From an uncultured Lachnospiraceae bacterium (lineage in GTDB: Bacteria > Bacillota > Clostridia > Lachnospirales > Lachnospiraceae): DNA of 64,000 nt. Below, piece after piece: positions 43,801 to 52,263 of this stretch. Every line of letters begins with the position of its first letter. Position 1 is the first letter of the stretch. Location: contig CAJTLB010000001.1 of assembly GCA_910577045.1 (NCBI GenBank), positions 62,001 to 126,000 on the forward strand, read 5' to 3'. The notes below the pieces were generated by a model. It was not told where the DNA came from. It did not search any database and saw only the letters and a program-made list of their open reading frames with translations. The position numbers were made by a program, and so were the translations under genes.

Positions 43801-46800
43801 GCAGGATATGATATTCCTATCCCAGCAGGAACTTATAATTTTATCGTAACAAATACATCAGGCAATCGTTGTGATGTGTATGTAAATGACCAGATGTTAG
43901 TAAATAATATTTTACAAGGTGGTTCTGCAGTAAATAGTTTAGCAGTAAAAGACATTGTCCTTACAGATGGCGTTGCAAAGATTACAACAGCAGACTATTC
44001 CAGTGGGCAAAATGCAAATAGTGTAAAGATTCAGGTTGAAGTTGTAAAATCTCCTTCTATTGTAGAAAGGACAAAGAAAATCTATGTATTGGGAGATTCC
44101 CTTGTTTGTATTTATTATAATGGCGGAGATGCTTCCCATGATCTCCAGACAGGCTGGGGGCAAGTGCTTTCTGATTATTTGGTAGATAGCGTGGATGTAG
44201 TAAATCTGGCAAACAGCGGTGCTACAGCAAATGGCTTGCTTGGTTCTGCATTTTCACAAGTGCGTGAGAGTGCTAAAGCTGGTGATGTCCTAATATTAGA
44301 GAGTGGATATAATGATAGGACATATGATACAGAAGCTATAATGAAAAATGCAGTTACTACAATGGCAAATGAAGCAAAGGCAAAGGGAATGGAAGTAATA
44401 TTGGTATCCCCTAATGCTTCTGCACATGATTATAAAGAAGCCGTTGCATGGACGCCTTTTATGGCTGATGTAGCAGCTTCTACTGGGGCTACCTATGTAG
44501 ACCTTTCAAAATTAAGTTATGATTTTTTGTATGCAACTTATGGCACAGATACAACAGCAGTTTTAAATAATTATAATGTGTCCGATAAATTGCACTCTAA
44601 ATATAATGGGGCCAATAAGTGGGCGTCTTTGGTGGCACAGTCTTTGTATGAACAAGGATACCAAGATTTAATTAACGCGGATTATGTGTATAGCTTTACA
44701 GATACTCTGGGAAATACAATTTCTTGTTCCGCGACAGGAAAGACAGCAGGGAACATGGTTACAGTATCATTTAATATGAATGGCCATGGAGATGCGATTA
44801 AGGCAGTGCAACTAGAAAAAGATTCTAAGCTTACTGCGCCAAAAGCACCAACAGCGATAGGTTATCTTTTTGAGGGTTGGTATACAGAGAAAGAATGTAC
44901 GAATGTATGGGATTTTGATTCAGGGATTGTATCAAAGAATATGACATTATATGCAAAGTGGAAGCAGGATGGAGATGCTGTGGAAGCTTGGTATTCCCAA
45001 GATTTTAGTGCAGTTACAAATGCAGGCGATGTAGCAACTTCTACAAATGCACAAACACAGTTAGTGCTTGCAAAAGATAGCGAACATGGAAATTATCTGG
45101 CATTTGATTTTTCATCTTTGCAGTCTAATAGCCGTGGGGCATATATGGATTTTGCAGGGCTTACTGTTGCAGATAAAGGGAATTATATTGTAGAATTTGA
45201 TGCAGCAATTACCCCAGGAAGTGATCAGAACACCTATTTTACAGTAAAGGGCACAGATTTTGCCTATATTAAAACAATAAATGATGGTGCAAAAAGTGGA
45301 TATTTGATTAATCTGGTAAATACTGGAAAGGGAGGGACGGAATATACATTAAATGGGACACAAAAGGTGACAATTCCTAAGGGAGAGTGGTGCCATTATA
45401 AGTTATATGTGGATAAAACACAGAAATTAGTGTCCGTTACAATTAATGGTTCTGTAACAGGCAGTATTGCAGATAAGACAATTGTTGCATACGATGGAGA
45501 AGGAAATGTTGCGGGGCTTTATATGTTAGCAGGAAGGTACAATGCAGTGCAGGCAGTAGATAATATTGTGGTACGTGGAGTAACGGCAGATGATTCATTT
45601 GGGCAGGTTGGTGCAGAAACCCTTGCTAGTGCTGAGTTTGCCACACAACTGAATACAACAATTACCCAGCCTGCCGAAGGGGCAGCAGTACATATGCCTA
45701 TTACAATAAAGGCAAATGGAAATTTAGGCGGCGATATTACAGATAAAGTAACCGTAGATTGGTCTGTAGTAGGGTTGGAAAAAGAAGATGGTTATATTTC
45801 CCTTACAAAAGCAGAAGGGACTGGCGCAGGTACAGAAGGTGCAGCCCCAGATGGGACAACAGCTTACTTTAATGTAAGGAATGGAGTATCTAATTACTTT
45901 GGTTATGTGCAGGCAAAGGTATCTTATGGTGATGATAGTTATATTATTAAAACACCATTTGCTGTAATTGGCGGGATGGGCGTAGATGCAAACCGCTTGG
46001 CACCTGCAGCAGGCTATTATGCAGATATGAATGATTATGTAGATTCCTTGGTAGGCTATCAAGGGACTGCAAAAGAAATTAATGAAAAAGATTTGGTATT
46101 AAATAATTGGTCAATTTATGGATCAAATAGTGCAAGGACCCTAAAGCTTGTAAAAGATGCAGATGGGACAAAGGCTTTGGAATTTGCTTCTAATGGCGGC
46201 GGTGGTACAACAGTAGCAGTATACCAGTGGGTGGATCAATCCAACCAATATGTAATTGATTTTACAGCAAAGTTTACATCTGGAATGGCATTTGGTGTAT
46301 ATGCAAATACCCCTAATAATAGCAACAATAATCCAGAGTGGGCTGCTTCTTATGCTGCTGGCGCATTGACACTTGGCACAGAAAGTATTACAGGGATTAA
46401 TGCAAATGAATGGTATCGTTTTGTAATCTCTGCAGATCCAAGTGTGCAGAAGGTGTCTATAGCAGTATATGATAAAACAGATGCTAAGATTGGTGAAATA
46501 AATGATATTGATATGACAAATGATAGCAGTGTCCAGAAATATTTCTGTTTCTATGGGACATGGCCAATGTATTTAGCAAGTTTTGAGGCTTATAGGCCAG
46601 TCCTTTCTACTTTGGTAGTAGGTTCTGGCAGTGATGTAGTAAAGGTTCCAGAGGAAGGGGAAAAAGCAGCTACAGTCGATTTGTCTGCAATTCTTACCAG
46701 TACCGAAGGCATAAAGATGACAGGCGCAGTAGATTGGTCATTAGCAGAAGAATATGCAAATGTAGCCGTACAGCCTACTGGGGCGCAAACAGCTATATTA

Positions 46801-49242
46801 ACAATTGAAGCAGGCGCATCTGGCATGATAACAGTAGTTGCTACCAAAGATGGCAAACAGGCTGAAAAAGTAATCCGTTTGACAACATCTTCGAATGTAG
46901 TAGCATTTACACAATCAACATCATCCATTACTATTCCTTTTGCAGGGGAAAAGGCAGTAGAATACCAGTTTACAGCCCAGACTCGTGATGGATTGGGTAA
47001 TGAAATAGATGGAGGGCAGATTTCTTATGCGTTGCTTGCAAAGGATGGCGTAACAGAAACAACTGTAAAAGGCGTAACCTTTAAAAACGGTTTACTTACT
47101 GTAGAGGCGGGGGCTTCTCCAGCAGTCGTATATGTAAAAGCTACAAATGCAGAAGGGCTTTCTACTAAAGTAAAGGTAAATATCCATGGATTATCTTTTG
47201 CATTTGGTTCTGCAGAAGCAGCAGACGGTTTTACGCAAGTAATGGATACTTTATATACAAAGAAGCTTGGCTATGGTTTTAGGCAGACAGAAGGTTTGAC
47301 GGTTAATAGTGATAATGTAACAGGAACATCTGACTTTAGGTTTAAAGCGAATGTCCCTAATGGAAATTATATTGTAAAAGTAAATACAACAGCAGAGTCA
47401 GTAATATCAGAAGTAGTGGAAGAGGTATCTGCTGTAACAGGAATTACAAAGACAGGTTCTAGTTTTAATGTTGCAGTTTGTGATGGTGTTTTGGATTTAA
47501 CTTTCCCAGCATCAACATCTGTAAAAACAATTGAAATTTCACAGGCAGCTGCAAAGAGCAGGTTAGAAAAACCGATGGCATATGCAATTGGCGATTCTAC
47601 GACAAAGAATAATGCAAGCGGTGCACTGTCATGGGGCAACTGTGTAGAAGGTGGCATGGTAGCTGTCCCTGAAGTATTTAGTGGGTTTGCAAACCATGGC
47701 ATGGCAGGACGTGATTCTGTAAGTTATTATAACCAAGGAAGGGTAGAGGCAGTCCTCTTAGCAATTTGCCCTGGCGATTATGTAACAGTAAATATGGGAA
47801 TTAACTCTAAGGAAACAGGGGAAGCTGCTGCATACTATACATTAATGAAGAATTATTATGTAGAAGGGATTCTTCAAAGAGGAGGTATTCCTGTAATTGT
47901 AACTGCAACACCAGATGGCCCTGTAGGAAATAATGTATCTATTGATTATGATGCAGCTACCGGGAAGTTTACCAATAACCGTGGAGATGGTGCAAGGAAT
48001 AATGTCCTTAGGCAGATTGCAGAGGAAGAAAAACTGAATCTTATAGAATTAGGTCAGTGGGGCGAAGATTGGATGAATACACTGACAATGGATGATGTAA
48101 CAGCGTACAATGCAGAAAATAATACAGCATATACAACTGTCCTTGAGATGGTCCAGAGTTGGTATGTAGACCATAACCATTATAAGGAATATCTTGGAAT
48201 TAGGATTGGTAATTATCTTCTTGGGCAGTTAGAGGAATTGTTCCTTACAACTCCAATTCCAGATCCAGACCCAACACCAGATCCAGACCCAACGCCAGAT
48301 CCAGATCCAACACCAGACCCAGATCCAACGCCAGATCCGGATCCAAGCCCAGAAGGAATTTATGAAATTCTAAATGGAGGGAACCAAACAATAGTAAGTG
48401 GCAGAAGGACAGTGACAGTTTCTGTAAATGCAGATTATAGTAAGTTTACAGGCGTAGAAGTAGATGGTTCAACACTTGCAGCCGAAAAATATACAATAAA
48501 AGACGGATCTACTATTATAACATTAAATGCGGATTATGTAAGTACATTGTCTGTTGGTAAGCATACTTTGAAATTTAACTTTACAGATGGTTATGCTATT
48601 ACCAGTTTAACAATTACTAGCAAAAGTGGAAGTGACGACACAGATAATAGTGGAGATAATGATACGGATAATAGTGATGACAGTGTAAGTGACAGCGAAG
48701 ATAGCGATACGACAGATAATAGTGATAACAGCACTTCAAAAGTAACTGCTTCTGTAGAGGCTAGTGAACAGGAAACCGCAGAAACTTTAGGTGATACAAC
48801 AGGAACCTGGAAAAAGGATGATAAGGGTTGGTGGTATCAGAAGGAAGATACTAGTTATCCATTAGCAGACTGGTTAAAGATTAATGGCGAATGGTATTTA
48901 TTTGATACAGAAGGATATATGAATACTGGCTGGCAAAAAGCAAAAGATAAATGGTACTATTTAGATCAAACGACAGGCAGTATGCAAACAGGTTGGCTCC
49001 GTGCGTCAGACAGCAAGTGGTATTATCTTGATTTGGTAAATGGGGATATGGAAACGGGCTGGTTTTATGCACCAGATAGTAAATGGTATTATTTTGATCC
49101 AGTCAATGGAGATATGAAGACAGGATGGATTCAGACATCAGATGGAAAATGGTACTATTTGTATGCAGATGGTTCTTGTGCAATGAACACAATTACCCCA
49201 GATGGGTATTATGTAGACCAGAATGGTGCATGGATAAAATAA
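40801..49242 (+). CDS. Giant secreted two-SGNH-hydrolase, wall-binding protein
   Basis: A 2,813-residue exported protein with a strong AGGAGGG site. In order: signal peptide (1-~31); Glu/Thr/Ser-rich repeats (~40-165); a lectin-like beta domain; and several Ig-like/Big_2 segments (e.g. AKWTSSNTNVVTITNDGKATAV). SGNH domain 1 has GDSL with Ser1100, GYND and DKLH. An InlB-type repeat follows (~1320-1390, VSFNMNGHGD...LYAKW), then more beta domains. SGNH domain 2 has GDST with Ser2266 and DHNH, and resembles rhamnogalacturonan acetylesterases. PDPDPT repeats (~2487-2517), an X2-like domain, an Asp/Ser linker and choline-binding-type repeats (2670-2813) close it. Likely role: deacetylation of a polysaccharide at the cell surface (inference). 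It is the only large cargo of the sigK element. Confidence 0.9.
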   Translation: MLNKSILSFVLSFSMLITPVTNGVGISIVSADSPTSMEVISSLPTEEDDGLLESTTTPSPTEVGDELQEETSTSPTEGDELQEETSSLPNEEDNELQEETSSFSTEAGDEQEETSSLPKEDGVLEETSPSSTEVNGDVLDNTGANGEKESSTPVESTVSTEVTIPSPIQVNNNLPKEIEANTMAPYAMADNVYIDEDFESYGAGEIIRSAAKEDSAAPEPVQKGQIIYQAGRRNNGPINCIASITNGNDGQCLDINEDGYADASRGISFVFNYAKSVPSISELRNESALLELSMDVTSTQKFEITGFGEVPAISEAHVQAVIDPVNNKQYIIATKANGELILSSVENLSATGFTGATFYSKDTKAQIDNLKVMSKSADIGLVTVTVKDGSNAIAGVDVTIGEYTIQTDASGKAVFALPNGTYSVEASKAGYEHTAGKGDNAIENFTVSSTTEAVELTLLSQSYEKYPGEVSVSGGQNFIAAPKEGDPVKTTAFIFSVKDQMGIPMTPDEYGTTWSIYPAGTTKADPNVTIDGNGVVSVSRAFNTTNGVAAYEVTAQASTEDKYERASKTLYIGNCNIIYYDPINWEIPAATRNLTKNLDTAVSLPEVSSITLGLEYQSEPEKQSTIALLSNGGKLTGVQCLKDYTITAWTGWTGNSNMNQETDVGKFSESGIVSNGKVTEVTFTINRKTQTITVSCGTETVSMPFTVSADKITGLQYGLYRNGGALVVKNILIEEPNSDYLAITGDADFAKVSGQTVTREYTLGQTEIIPEETFSWNITGTDTTGVSIANGVLSVTDTAKAGTYTITATSNLNPGKTADLSVEIGDFQTIDPKKAVISGAGALTLESKGVAYSVATAIDSYGDDVAKLLPAAKWTSSNTNVVTITNDGKATAVGSGTATLTATITNGSAVSTLTKEVTVAAYYIIMDVSGNTTTVDTSALISNANVNGYQITTSKAGVLVKQTVVASVPASVDTTGADKLEIAPVFFYNMGSVGEHGELGAGYDIPIPAGTYNFIVTNTSGNRCDVYVNDQMLVNNILQGGSAVNSLAVKDIVLTDGVAKITTADYSSGQNANSVKIQVEVVKSPSIVERTKKIYVLGDSLVCIYYNGGDASHDLQTGWGQVLSDYLVDSVDVVNLANSGATANGLLGSAFSQVRESAKAGDVLILESGYNDRTYDTEAIMKNAVTTMANEAKAKGMEVILVSPNASAHDYKEAVAWTPFMADVAASTGATYVDLSKLSYDFLYATYGTDTTAVLNNYNVSDKLHSKYNGANKWASLVAQSLYEQGYQDLINADYVYSFTDTLGNTISCSATGKTAGNMVTVSFNMNGHGDAIKAVQLEKDSKLTAPKAPTAIGYLFEGWYTEKECTNVWDFDSGIVSKNMTLYAKWKQDGDAVEAWYSQDFSAVTNAGDVATSTNAQTQLVLAKDSEHGNYLAFDFSSLQSNSRGAYMDFAGLTVADKGNYIVEFDAAITPGSDQNTYFTVKGTDFAYIKTINDGAKSGYLINLVNTGKGGTEYTLNGTQKVTIPKGEWCHYKLYVDKTQKLVSVTINGSVTGSIADKTIVAYDGEGNVAGLYMLAGRYNAVQAVDNIVVRGVTADDSFGQVGAETLASAEFATQLNTTITQPAEGAAVHMPITIKANGNLGGDITDKVTVDWSVVGLEKEDGYISLTKAEGTGAGTEGAAPDGTTAYFNVRNGVSNYFGYVQAKVSYGDDSYIIKTPFAVIGGMGVDANRLAPAAGYYADMNDYVDSLVGYQGTAKEINEKDLVLNNWSIYGSNSARTLKLVKDADGTKALEFASNGGGGTTVAVYQWVDQSNQYVIDFTAKFTSGMAFGVYANTPNNSNNNPEWAASYAAGALTLGTESITGINANEWYRFVISADPSVQKVSIAVYDKTDAKIGEINDIDMTNDSSVQKYFCFYGTWPMYLASFEAYRPVLSTLVVGSGSDVVKVPEEGEKAATVDLSAILTSTEGIKMTGAVDWSLAEEYANVAVQPTGAQTAILTIEAGASGMITVVATKDGKQAEKVIRLTTSSNVVAFTQSTSSITIPFAGEKAVEYQFTAQTRDGLGNEIDGGQISYALLAKDGVTETTVKGVTFKNGLLTVEAGASPAVVYVKATNAEGLSTKVKVNIHGLSFAFGSAEAADGFTQVMDTLYTKKLGYGFRQTEGLTVNSDNVTGTSDFRFKANVPNGNYIVKVNTTAESVISEVVEEVSAVTGITKTGSSFNVAVCDGVLDLTFPASTSVKTIEISQAAAKSRLEKPMAYAIGDSTTKNNASGALSWGNCVEGGMVAVPEVFSGFANHGMAGRDSVSYYNQGRVEAVLLAICPGDYVTVNMGINSKETGEAAAYYTLMKNYYVEGILQRGGIPVIVTATPDGPVGNNVSIDYDAATGKFTNNRGDGARNNVLRQIAEEEKLNLIELGQWGEDWMNTLTMDDVTAYNAENNTAYTTVLEMVQSWYVDHNHYKEYLGIRIGNYLLGQLEELFLTTPIPDPDPTPDPDPTPDPDPTPDPDPTPDPDPSPEGIYEILNGGNQTIVSGRRTVTVSVNADYSKFTGVEVDGSTLAAEKYTIKDGSTIITLNADYVSTLSVGKHTLKFNFTDGYAITSLTITSKSGSDDTDNSGDNDTDNSDDSVSDSEDSDTTDNSDNSTSKVTASVEASEQETAETLGDTTGTWKKDDKGWWYQKEDTSYPLADWLKINGEWYLFDTEGYMNTGWQKAKDKWYYLDQTTGSMQTGWLRASDSKWYYLDLVNGDMETGWFYAPDSKWYYFDPVNGDMKTGWIQTSDGKWYYLYADGSCAMNTITPDGYYVDQNGAWIK
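48259..48350 (+). repeat. PDPDPT-encoding tandem repeat
   Basis: Repeats of CCAGATCCAGACCCAACG (18 bp, with third-base variants) encode the rigid PDPDPT linker between the second SGNH domain and the X2-like domain. Confidence 0.9.
48808..49239 (+). repeat. Cell-wall-binding (choline-binding type) repeats
   Basis: About six units of the GW/YYL type (GTWKKDDKGWWYQ, GWQKAKDKWYYLDQTTGSMQ, GWLRASDSKWYYLD, GWFYAPDSKWYYFDP, GWIQTSDGKWYYLY) at the C terminus of the giant protein. This family anchors proteins to choline or other wall polymers non-covalently. Confidence 0.9.
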
Positions 49243-49260
49243 AAATAAAAGAAAAATAAG

Positions 49261-49300
49261 AAAAAGAGCTGTGTGCCATGGTGCACATGGCTCTTTTTGT
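49261..49300 (+). terminator. Terminator after the giant gene
   Basis: AAAAAGAGC...GGCTCTTTTT with inner GTGC/GTGCAC pairing; symmetrical A and T tracts allow function in both directions. Confidence 0.88.
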
Positions 49301-49328
49301 AATAGGACAATCCATTTTTATCATATCT

Positions 49329-49334
49329 TATAAT
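49329..49334 (+). promoter_or_regulatory. -10 element before the recombinase module
   Basis: TATAAT at 49329-49334 with only a weak -35 (around GGACAA, 49305-49310). The overlapping CATATCTTA (49322-49330) fits the CATANNNTA form of the sigma K -10, which would suit mother-cell expression. The two readings cannot be separated by eye. Confidence 0.4.
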
Positions 49335-49359
49335 AGATAAGGGATAGGAGGGATTTACA

Positions 49360-49611
49360 ATAAGTACAAGGACAGAGCTAGGACAAATTCAGTTAATTGA
49401 TCCAAAAAAGGTGGATAAAGCGGATCTTGTAGATATACAAGATGTTATAGTGGATAAAAGTCTTCCAAAGGAAGAAAGGATTGCTGATTTTATTAGGCAA
49501 GTAAGAAACCCATATTTATGTAAATGTGGGAATATGGTGATCCAATCAGTGTTTGTTGATACAGATGTAAGCCTTGCAGAACGGTTGGCACAATTTTTAA
49601 AAATAACATAG
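49360..49611 (+). CDS. Small DUF6870-like protein of recombinase modules
   Basis: An 83-residue protein that resembles the DUF6870 family found beside serine recombinases in clostridial elements: VDKADLVDIQDVIVD, LPKEERIADFIRQVRNPYLCKCG, VDTDVSLAERLAQFL. The reading frame upstream of GTG 49411 stays homologous in style (STRTELGQIQLIDPKK) back to ATA 49360, which is 7 bases after AGGAGGG; the GTG has no ribosome site. ATA is therefore the apparent start. Its position directly before three recombinases makes it a candidate recombination directionality factor (inference). Confidence 0.72.
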   Translation: MSTRTELGQIQLIDPKKVDKADLVDIQDVIVDKSLPKEERIADFIRQVRNPYLCKCGNMVIQSVFVDTDVSLAERLAQFLKIT

Positions 49612-49633
49612 ATAAGCTAGGGGGCCTTTTGTT

Positions 49634-51232
49634 ATGCCAGAAGCAAGAGATGCCAGACTATATCAGGCAGCTTTATATATCCGTTTGTCAAAAGAGGATG
49701 GTGATAAATTAGAAAGTAATAGTATTTCTAACCAGCGTGATTTCATATATACTTTTTTAAAAAATAAGAAAGACATAAAAGTATGTACAGAAAAAGTGGA
49801 TAATGGGTATAGTGGGGTAGATTTTAATAGGCCTGCCCTGCTTGAGTTATTGGAAGAGGTGAAACAGGGAAAAATAGATTGTATTATTGTAAAAGATTTA
49901 TCCCGTTTTGGCAGGAATTATATAGAAACAGGAAGATATATACAACAGATTTTTCCGTTTATGGGAGTCCGTTTTATAGCGATTAATGATCATTATGATA
50001 GTAGTAGTTTAGATTATCAAATGTATAATATGGTTTTACCATTTAAAAATCTTATTAATGATTTTTATAGCAGGGATATTTCGGTTAAGGTAAGAAGCCA
50101 AATAGAAGTGCGGCAGAAACAGGGCGATTATATAGGGAGTTTTCCCGTATATGGATACTTGCGTGATCAAAGCAGTAAAGGGAAATTAGTAGTGGATCAA
50201 GTAGCAGCCAGTGTGGTGAAAGATATTTTTAATATGCGCATAAAAGGCTGTAATAATAAAGAAATTGCTAATTATTTGAATCAATATGGGATACCATCAC
50301 CAATGGAATATAAAACGTTACTTCATTGGAAATATTCTACTTCTTTTAAATTAAACCCTCAGGCAAAATGGTATCCTGTAACAGTAGAACGAATACTTAA
50401 AAATGAAATTTATATAGGAAATATGGTGCAGGGAAAAGAAAAAACATTAAATTATAAAGTAAAAAAACGGGTTAAGGTCAATAAAGAGAATTGGATCCGT
50501 GTAGAAAACACACATCCAGCTATTATACCAAAAGAAGATTTTGAAATTGTAAAAAAATTAATGCTTCGTGATACTAGGACAGCACCACAGAAAAATAACT
50601 TGTATTTATTTTCAGGCTTACTTTGCTGTGGAGGCTGCGGAGGCAATATGGTTAGGAAAAAAATAAGATCTGCAGGAAAGGATTATATTTATTATATTTG
50701 CTCTAACAATAAAAATAATAAAACAGTATGTAGCAGCCATCGGATACGGGAAGAGTATTTAAGTAAAATAATTTTAGAAATATTGCAAACATATATTTCA
50801 ACTATATATAATAGGAATGAGCTAGAAAACAATCTTGTAAAATTGACATTACAAGAATATGAATTACAAAAGAAAAACAGGCAATTAGAAGAAAGAAAGG
50901 CAGATTTAGTAAGAAACCAGAAATTAAAAAATTCTTTGTACCAAGATTATAAAGATGCTGTTCTAACGAAAAATGAATATCTTGAGATGAAAAAAGAGTA
51001 TGAAGATATTTGTAAAAATTTAAAAAAGATAATTCAAACACTTGAGGCGGAGATAGAAGAACAAAGAAAAGAAATTGGCTTATATAGCCAATTTTTGGAG
51101 GAATGGAAAGAAAATGGAAAGATTCCTGGATTAAGCCGGGCCTTATTGGTATTAGTAATTGAAAAAATAGTTGTAATAGAAGCAGGTTATATTAAGATAT
51201 ATTTTAAATATCGAAATGAATTTTGTTCTTAA
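49634..51232 (+). CDS. Large serine recombinase 1 of the sigK element
   Basis: A 532-residue large serine recombinase. The resolvase domain has catalytic Ser19 in LYIRLSKED and the conserved IIVKDLSRFGRNYIETG. A Recombinase domain follows (GSFPVYGYLRD...NKEIANYLNQYGIPSP), then a zinc-ribbon (LLCCGGCGGNM...YICSNN...VCSSH), a long coiled coil (~400-490) and a C-terminal strand. All catalytic features are present. It starts at ATG 49634 after TAGGGGG, with an untranslated gap of 22 bp from the DUF6870-like gene. Confidence 0.95.
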   Translation: MPEARDARLYQAALYIRLSKEDGDKLESNSISNQRDFIYTFLKNKKDIKVCTEKVDNGYSGVDFNRPALLELLEEVKQGKIDCIIVKDLSRFGRNYIETGRYIQQIFPFMGVRFIAINDHYDSSSLDYQMYNMVLPFKNLINDFYSRDISVKVRSQIEVRQKQGDYIGSFPVYGYLRDQSSKGKLVVDQVAASVVKDIFNMRIKGCNNKEIANYLNQYGIPSPMEYKTLLHWKYSTSFKLNPQAKWYPVTVERILKNEIYIGNMVQGKEKTLNYKVKKRVKVNKENWIRVENTHPAIIPKEDFEIVKKLMLRDTRTAPQKNNLYLFSGLLCCGGCGGNMVRKKIRSAGKDYIYYICSNNKNNKTVCSSHRIREEYLSKIILEILQTYISTIYNRNELENNLVKLTLQEYELQKKNRQLEERKADLVRNQKLKNSLYQDYKDAVLTKNEYLEMKKEYEDICKNLKKIIQTLEAEIEEQRKEIGLYSQFLEEWKENGKIPGLSRALLVLVIEKIVVIEAGYIKIYFKYRNEFCS

Positions 51233-51254
51233 ACTATAAAGGAGGCAGGAAAAT

Positions 51255-52217
51255 ATAGCAAGGAAAAGCAGAAAAATAGGAGAGCCAGAAATTGTTTGGG
51301 AAAAACAAGAAACATTATATTATGCTGCAATTTATGCAAGGCTTTCTGTAGAAAATAATGGTATAGGCAGTAATTCTATAGAGAACCAGATAGATATTAT
51401 ACAACAATATATAAAAAAGCAGCCTAATCTTAGGATAGTTAAAATATTTGTTGACAATGGAAAAACAGGTACAAATTTTGAAAGGGCTGCTTTTTTGGAT
51501 ATGATGGAAGCGGTAAGGGAAGGTAGTATCAATTGTATTATAGTAAAGGATTTATCACGTTTTGGCAGAAATTATTTAGAAGTGGGCAATTATTTAGAAA
51601 AGGTTTTCCCCTATCTGGGAGTCCGGTTTATTTCCGTTAATGACCGGTTTGATACTTTGTATAGCAGTAACCAGGAGGTATTCATGGTTCCTTTGAAATC
51701 TATTATACATGATATTTATGCAAAAGATATTTCAAAAAAGGTAAGTACAGCAATAGATATAAGAAAAAAAAGTGGAAAATTTATGGGGAAAATACCACCA
51801 TATGGCTATGTGCGCGATAAACAGGATCGATATCAGTTATGTGTACATAAGGAAAGGGCAAAGATTGTTAAGCAGATTTTTAGTTGGCGTTTAGACGGGG
51901 TTGGCCCAGCTAGAATAGCACAATATTTGAATAATATGGGAGTTTTAACACAGCTTCAGGTTCGTTTTATAGAAGGGCATAAGGATGGAGTGGAGAATGC
52001 GTTATGGAGAAGTTCGGTAATTACAGGATTATTGCAAAATCCGTGTTATTTGGGATGTATCGTAGAAAGGAAAGGCAGTAATTTACTTTATAAAGGGAAA
52101 AATAATATGGTTATCCCACAAACAGAATGGCATTTAATAGAGAATACACATGAACCCATTATTGATAAAAAGACTTTTGAAGCAGTAAGAAAATTAATAG
52201 AAGAAAGAAAAATATAA
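51255..52217 (+). CDS. Serine recombinase 2, short form, apparent ATA start
   Basis: A 320-residue serine recombinase. From ATA 51255 the frame reads (M)ARKSRKIGEPEIVWEKQETLYYAAIYARLSVENN, the standard N terminus of this group, with catalytic Ser31. Nine bases upstream is AAAGGAGG. The first conventional start, TTG 51495 (followed by ATG 51501), would remove the catalytic serine. The catalytic Arg motif DLSRFGRNYLE and the Recombinase domain (GKIPPYGYVRD) are intact, but the protein ends at EAVRKLIEERKI, before the zinc-ribbon and coiled coil present in its neighbours. No homologous continuation is seen after the stop. It may act only with the other two recombinases. Confidence 0.85.
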   Translation: MARKSRKIGEPEIVWEKQETLYYAAIYARLSVENNGIGSNSIENQIDIIQQYIKKQPNLRIVKIFVDNGKTGTNFERAAFLDMMEAVREGSINCIIVKDLSRFGRNYLEVGNYLEKVFPYLGVRFISVNDRFDTLYSSNQEVFMVPLKSIIHDIYAKDISKKVSTAIDIRKKSGKFMGKIPPYGYVRDKQDRYQLCVHKERAKIVKQIFSWRLDGVGPARIAQYLNNMGVLTQLQVRFIEGHKDGVENALWRSSVITGLLQNPCYLGCIVERKGSNLLYKGKNNMVIPQTEWHLIENTHEPIIDKKTFEAVRKLIEERKI

Positions 52218-52263
52218 AGGTGCGTTTTATTTTTGGCATATAAGTAAAAATGGAGAAAATAAG

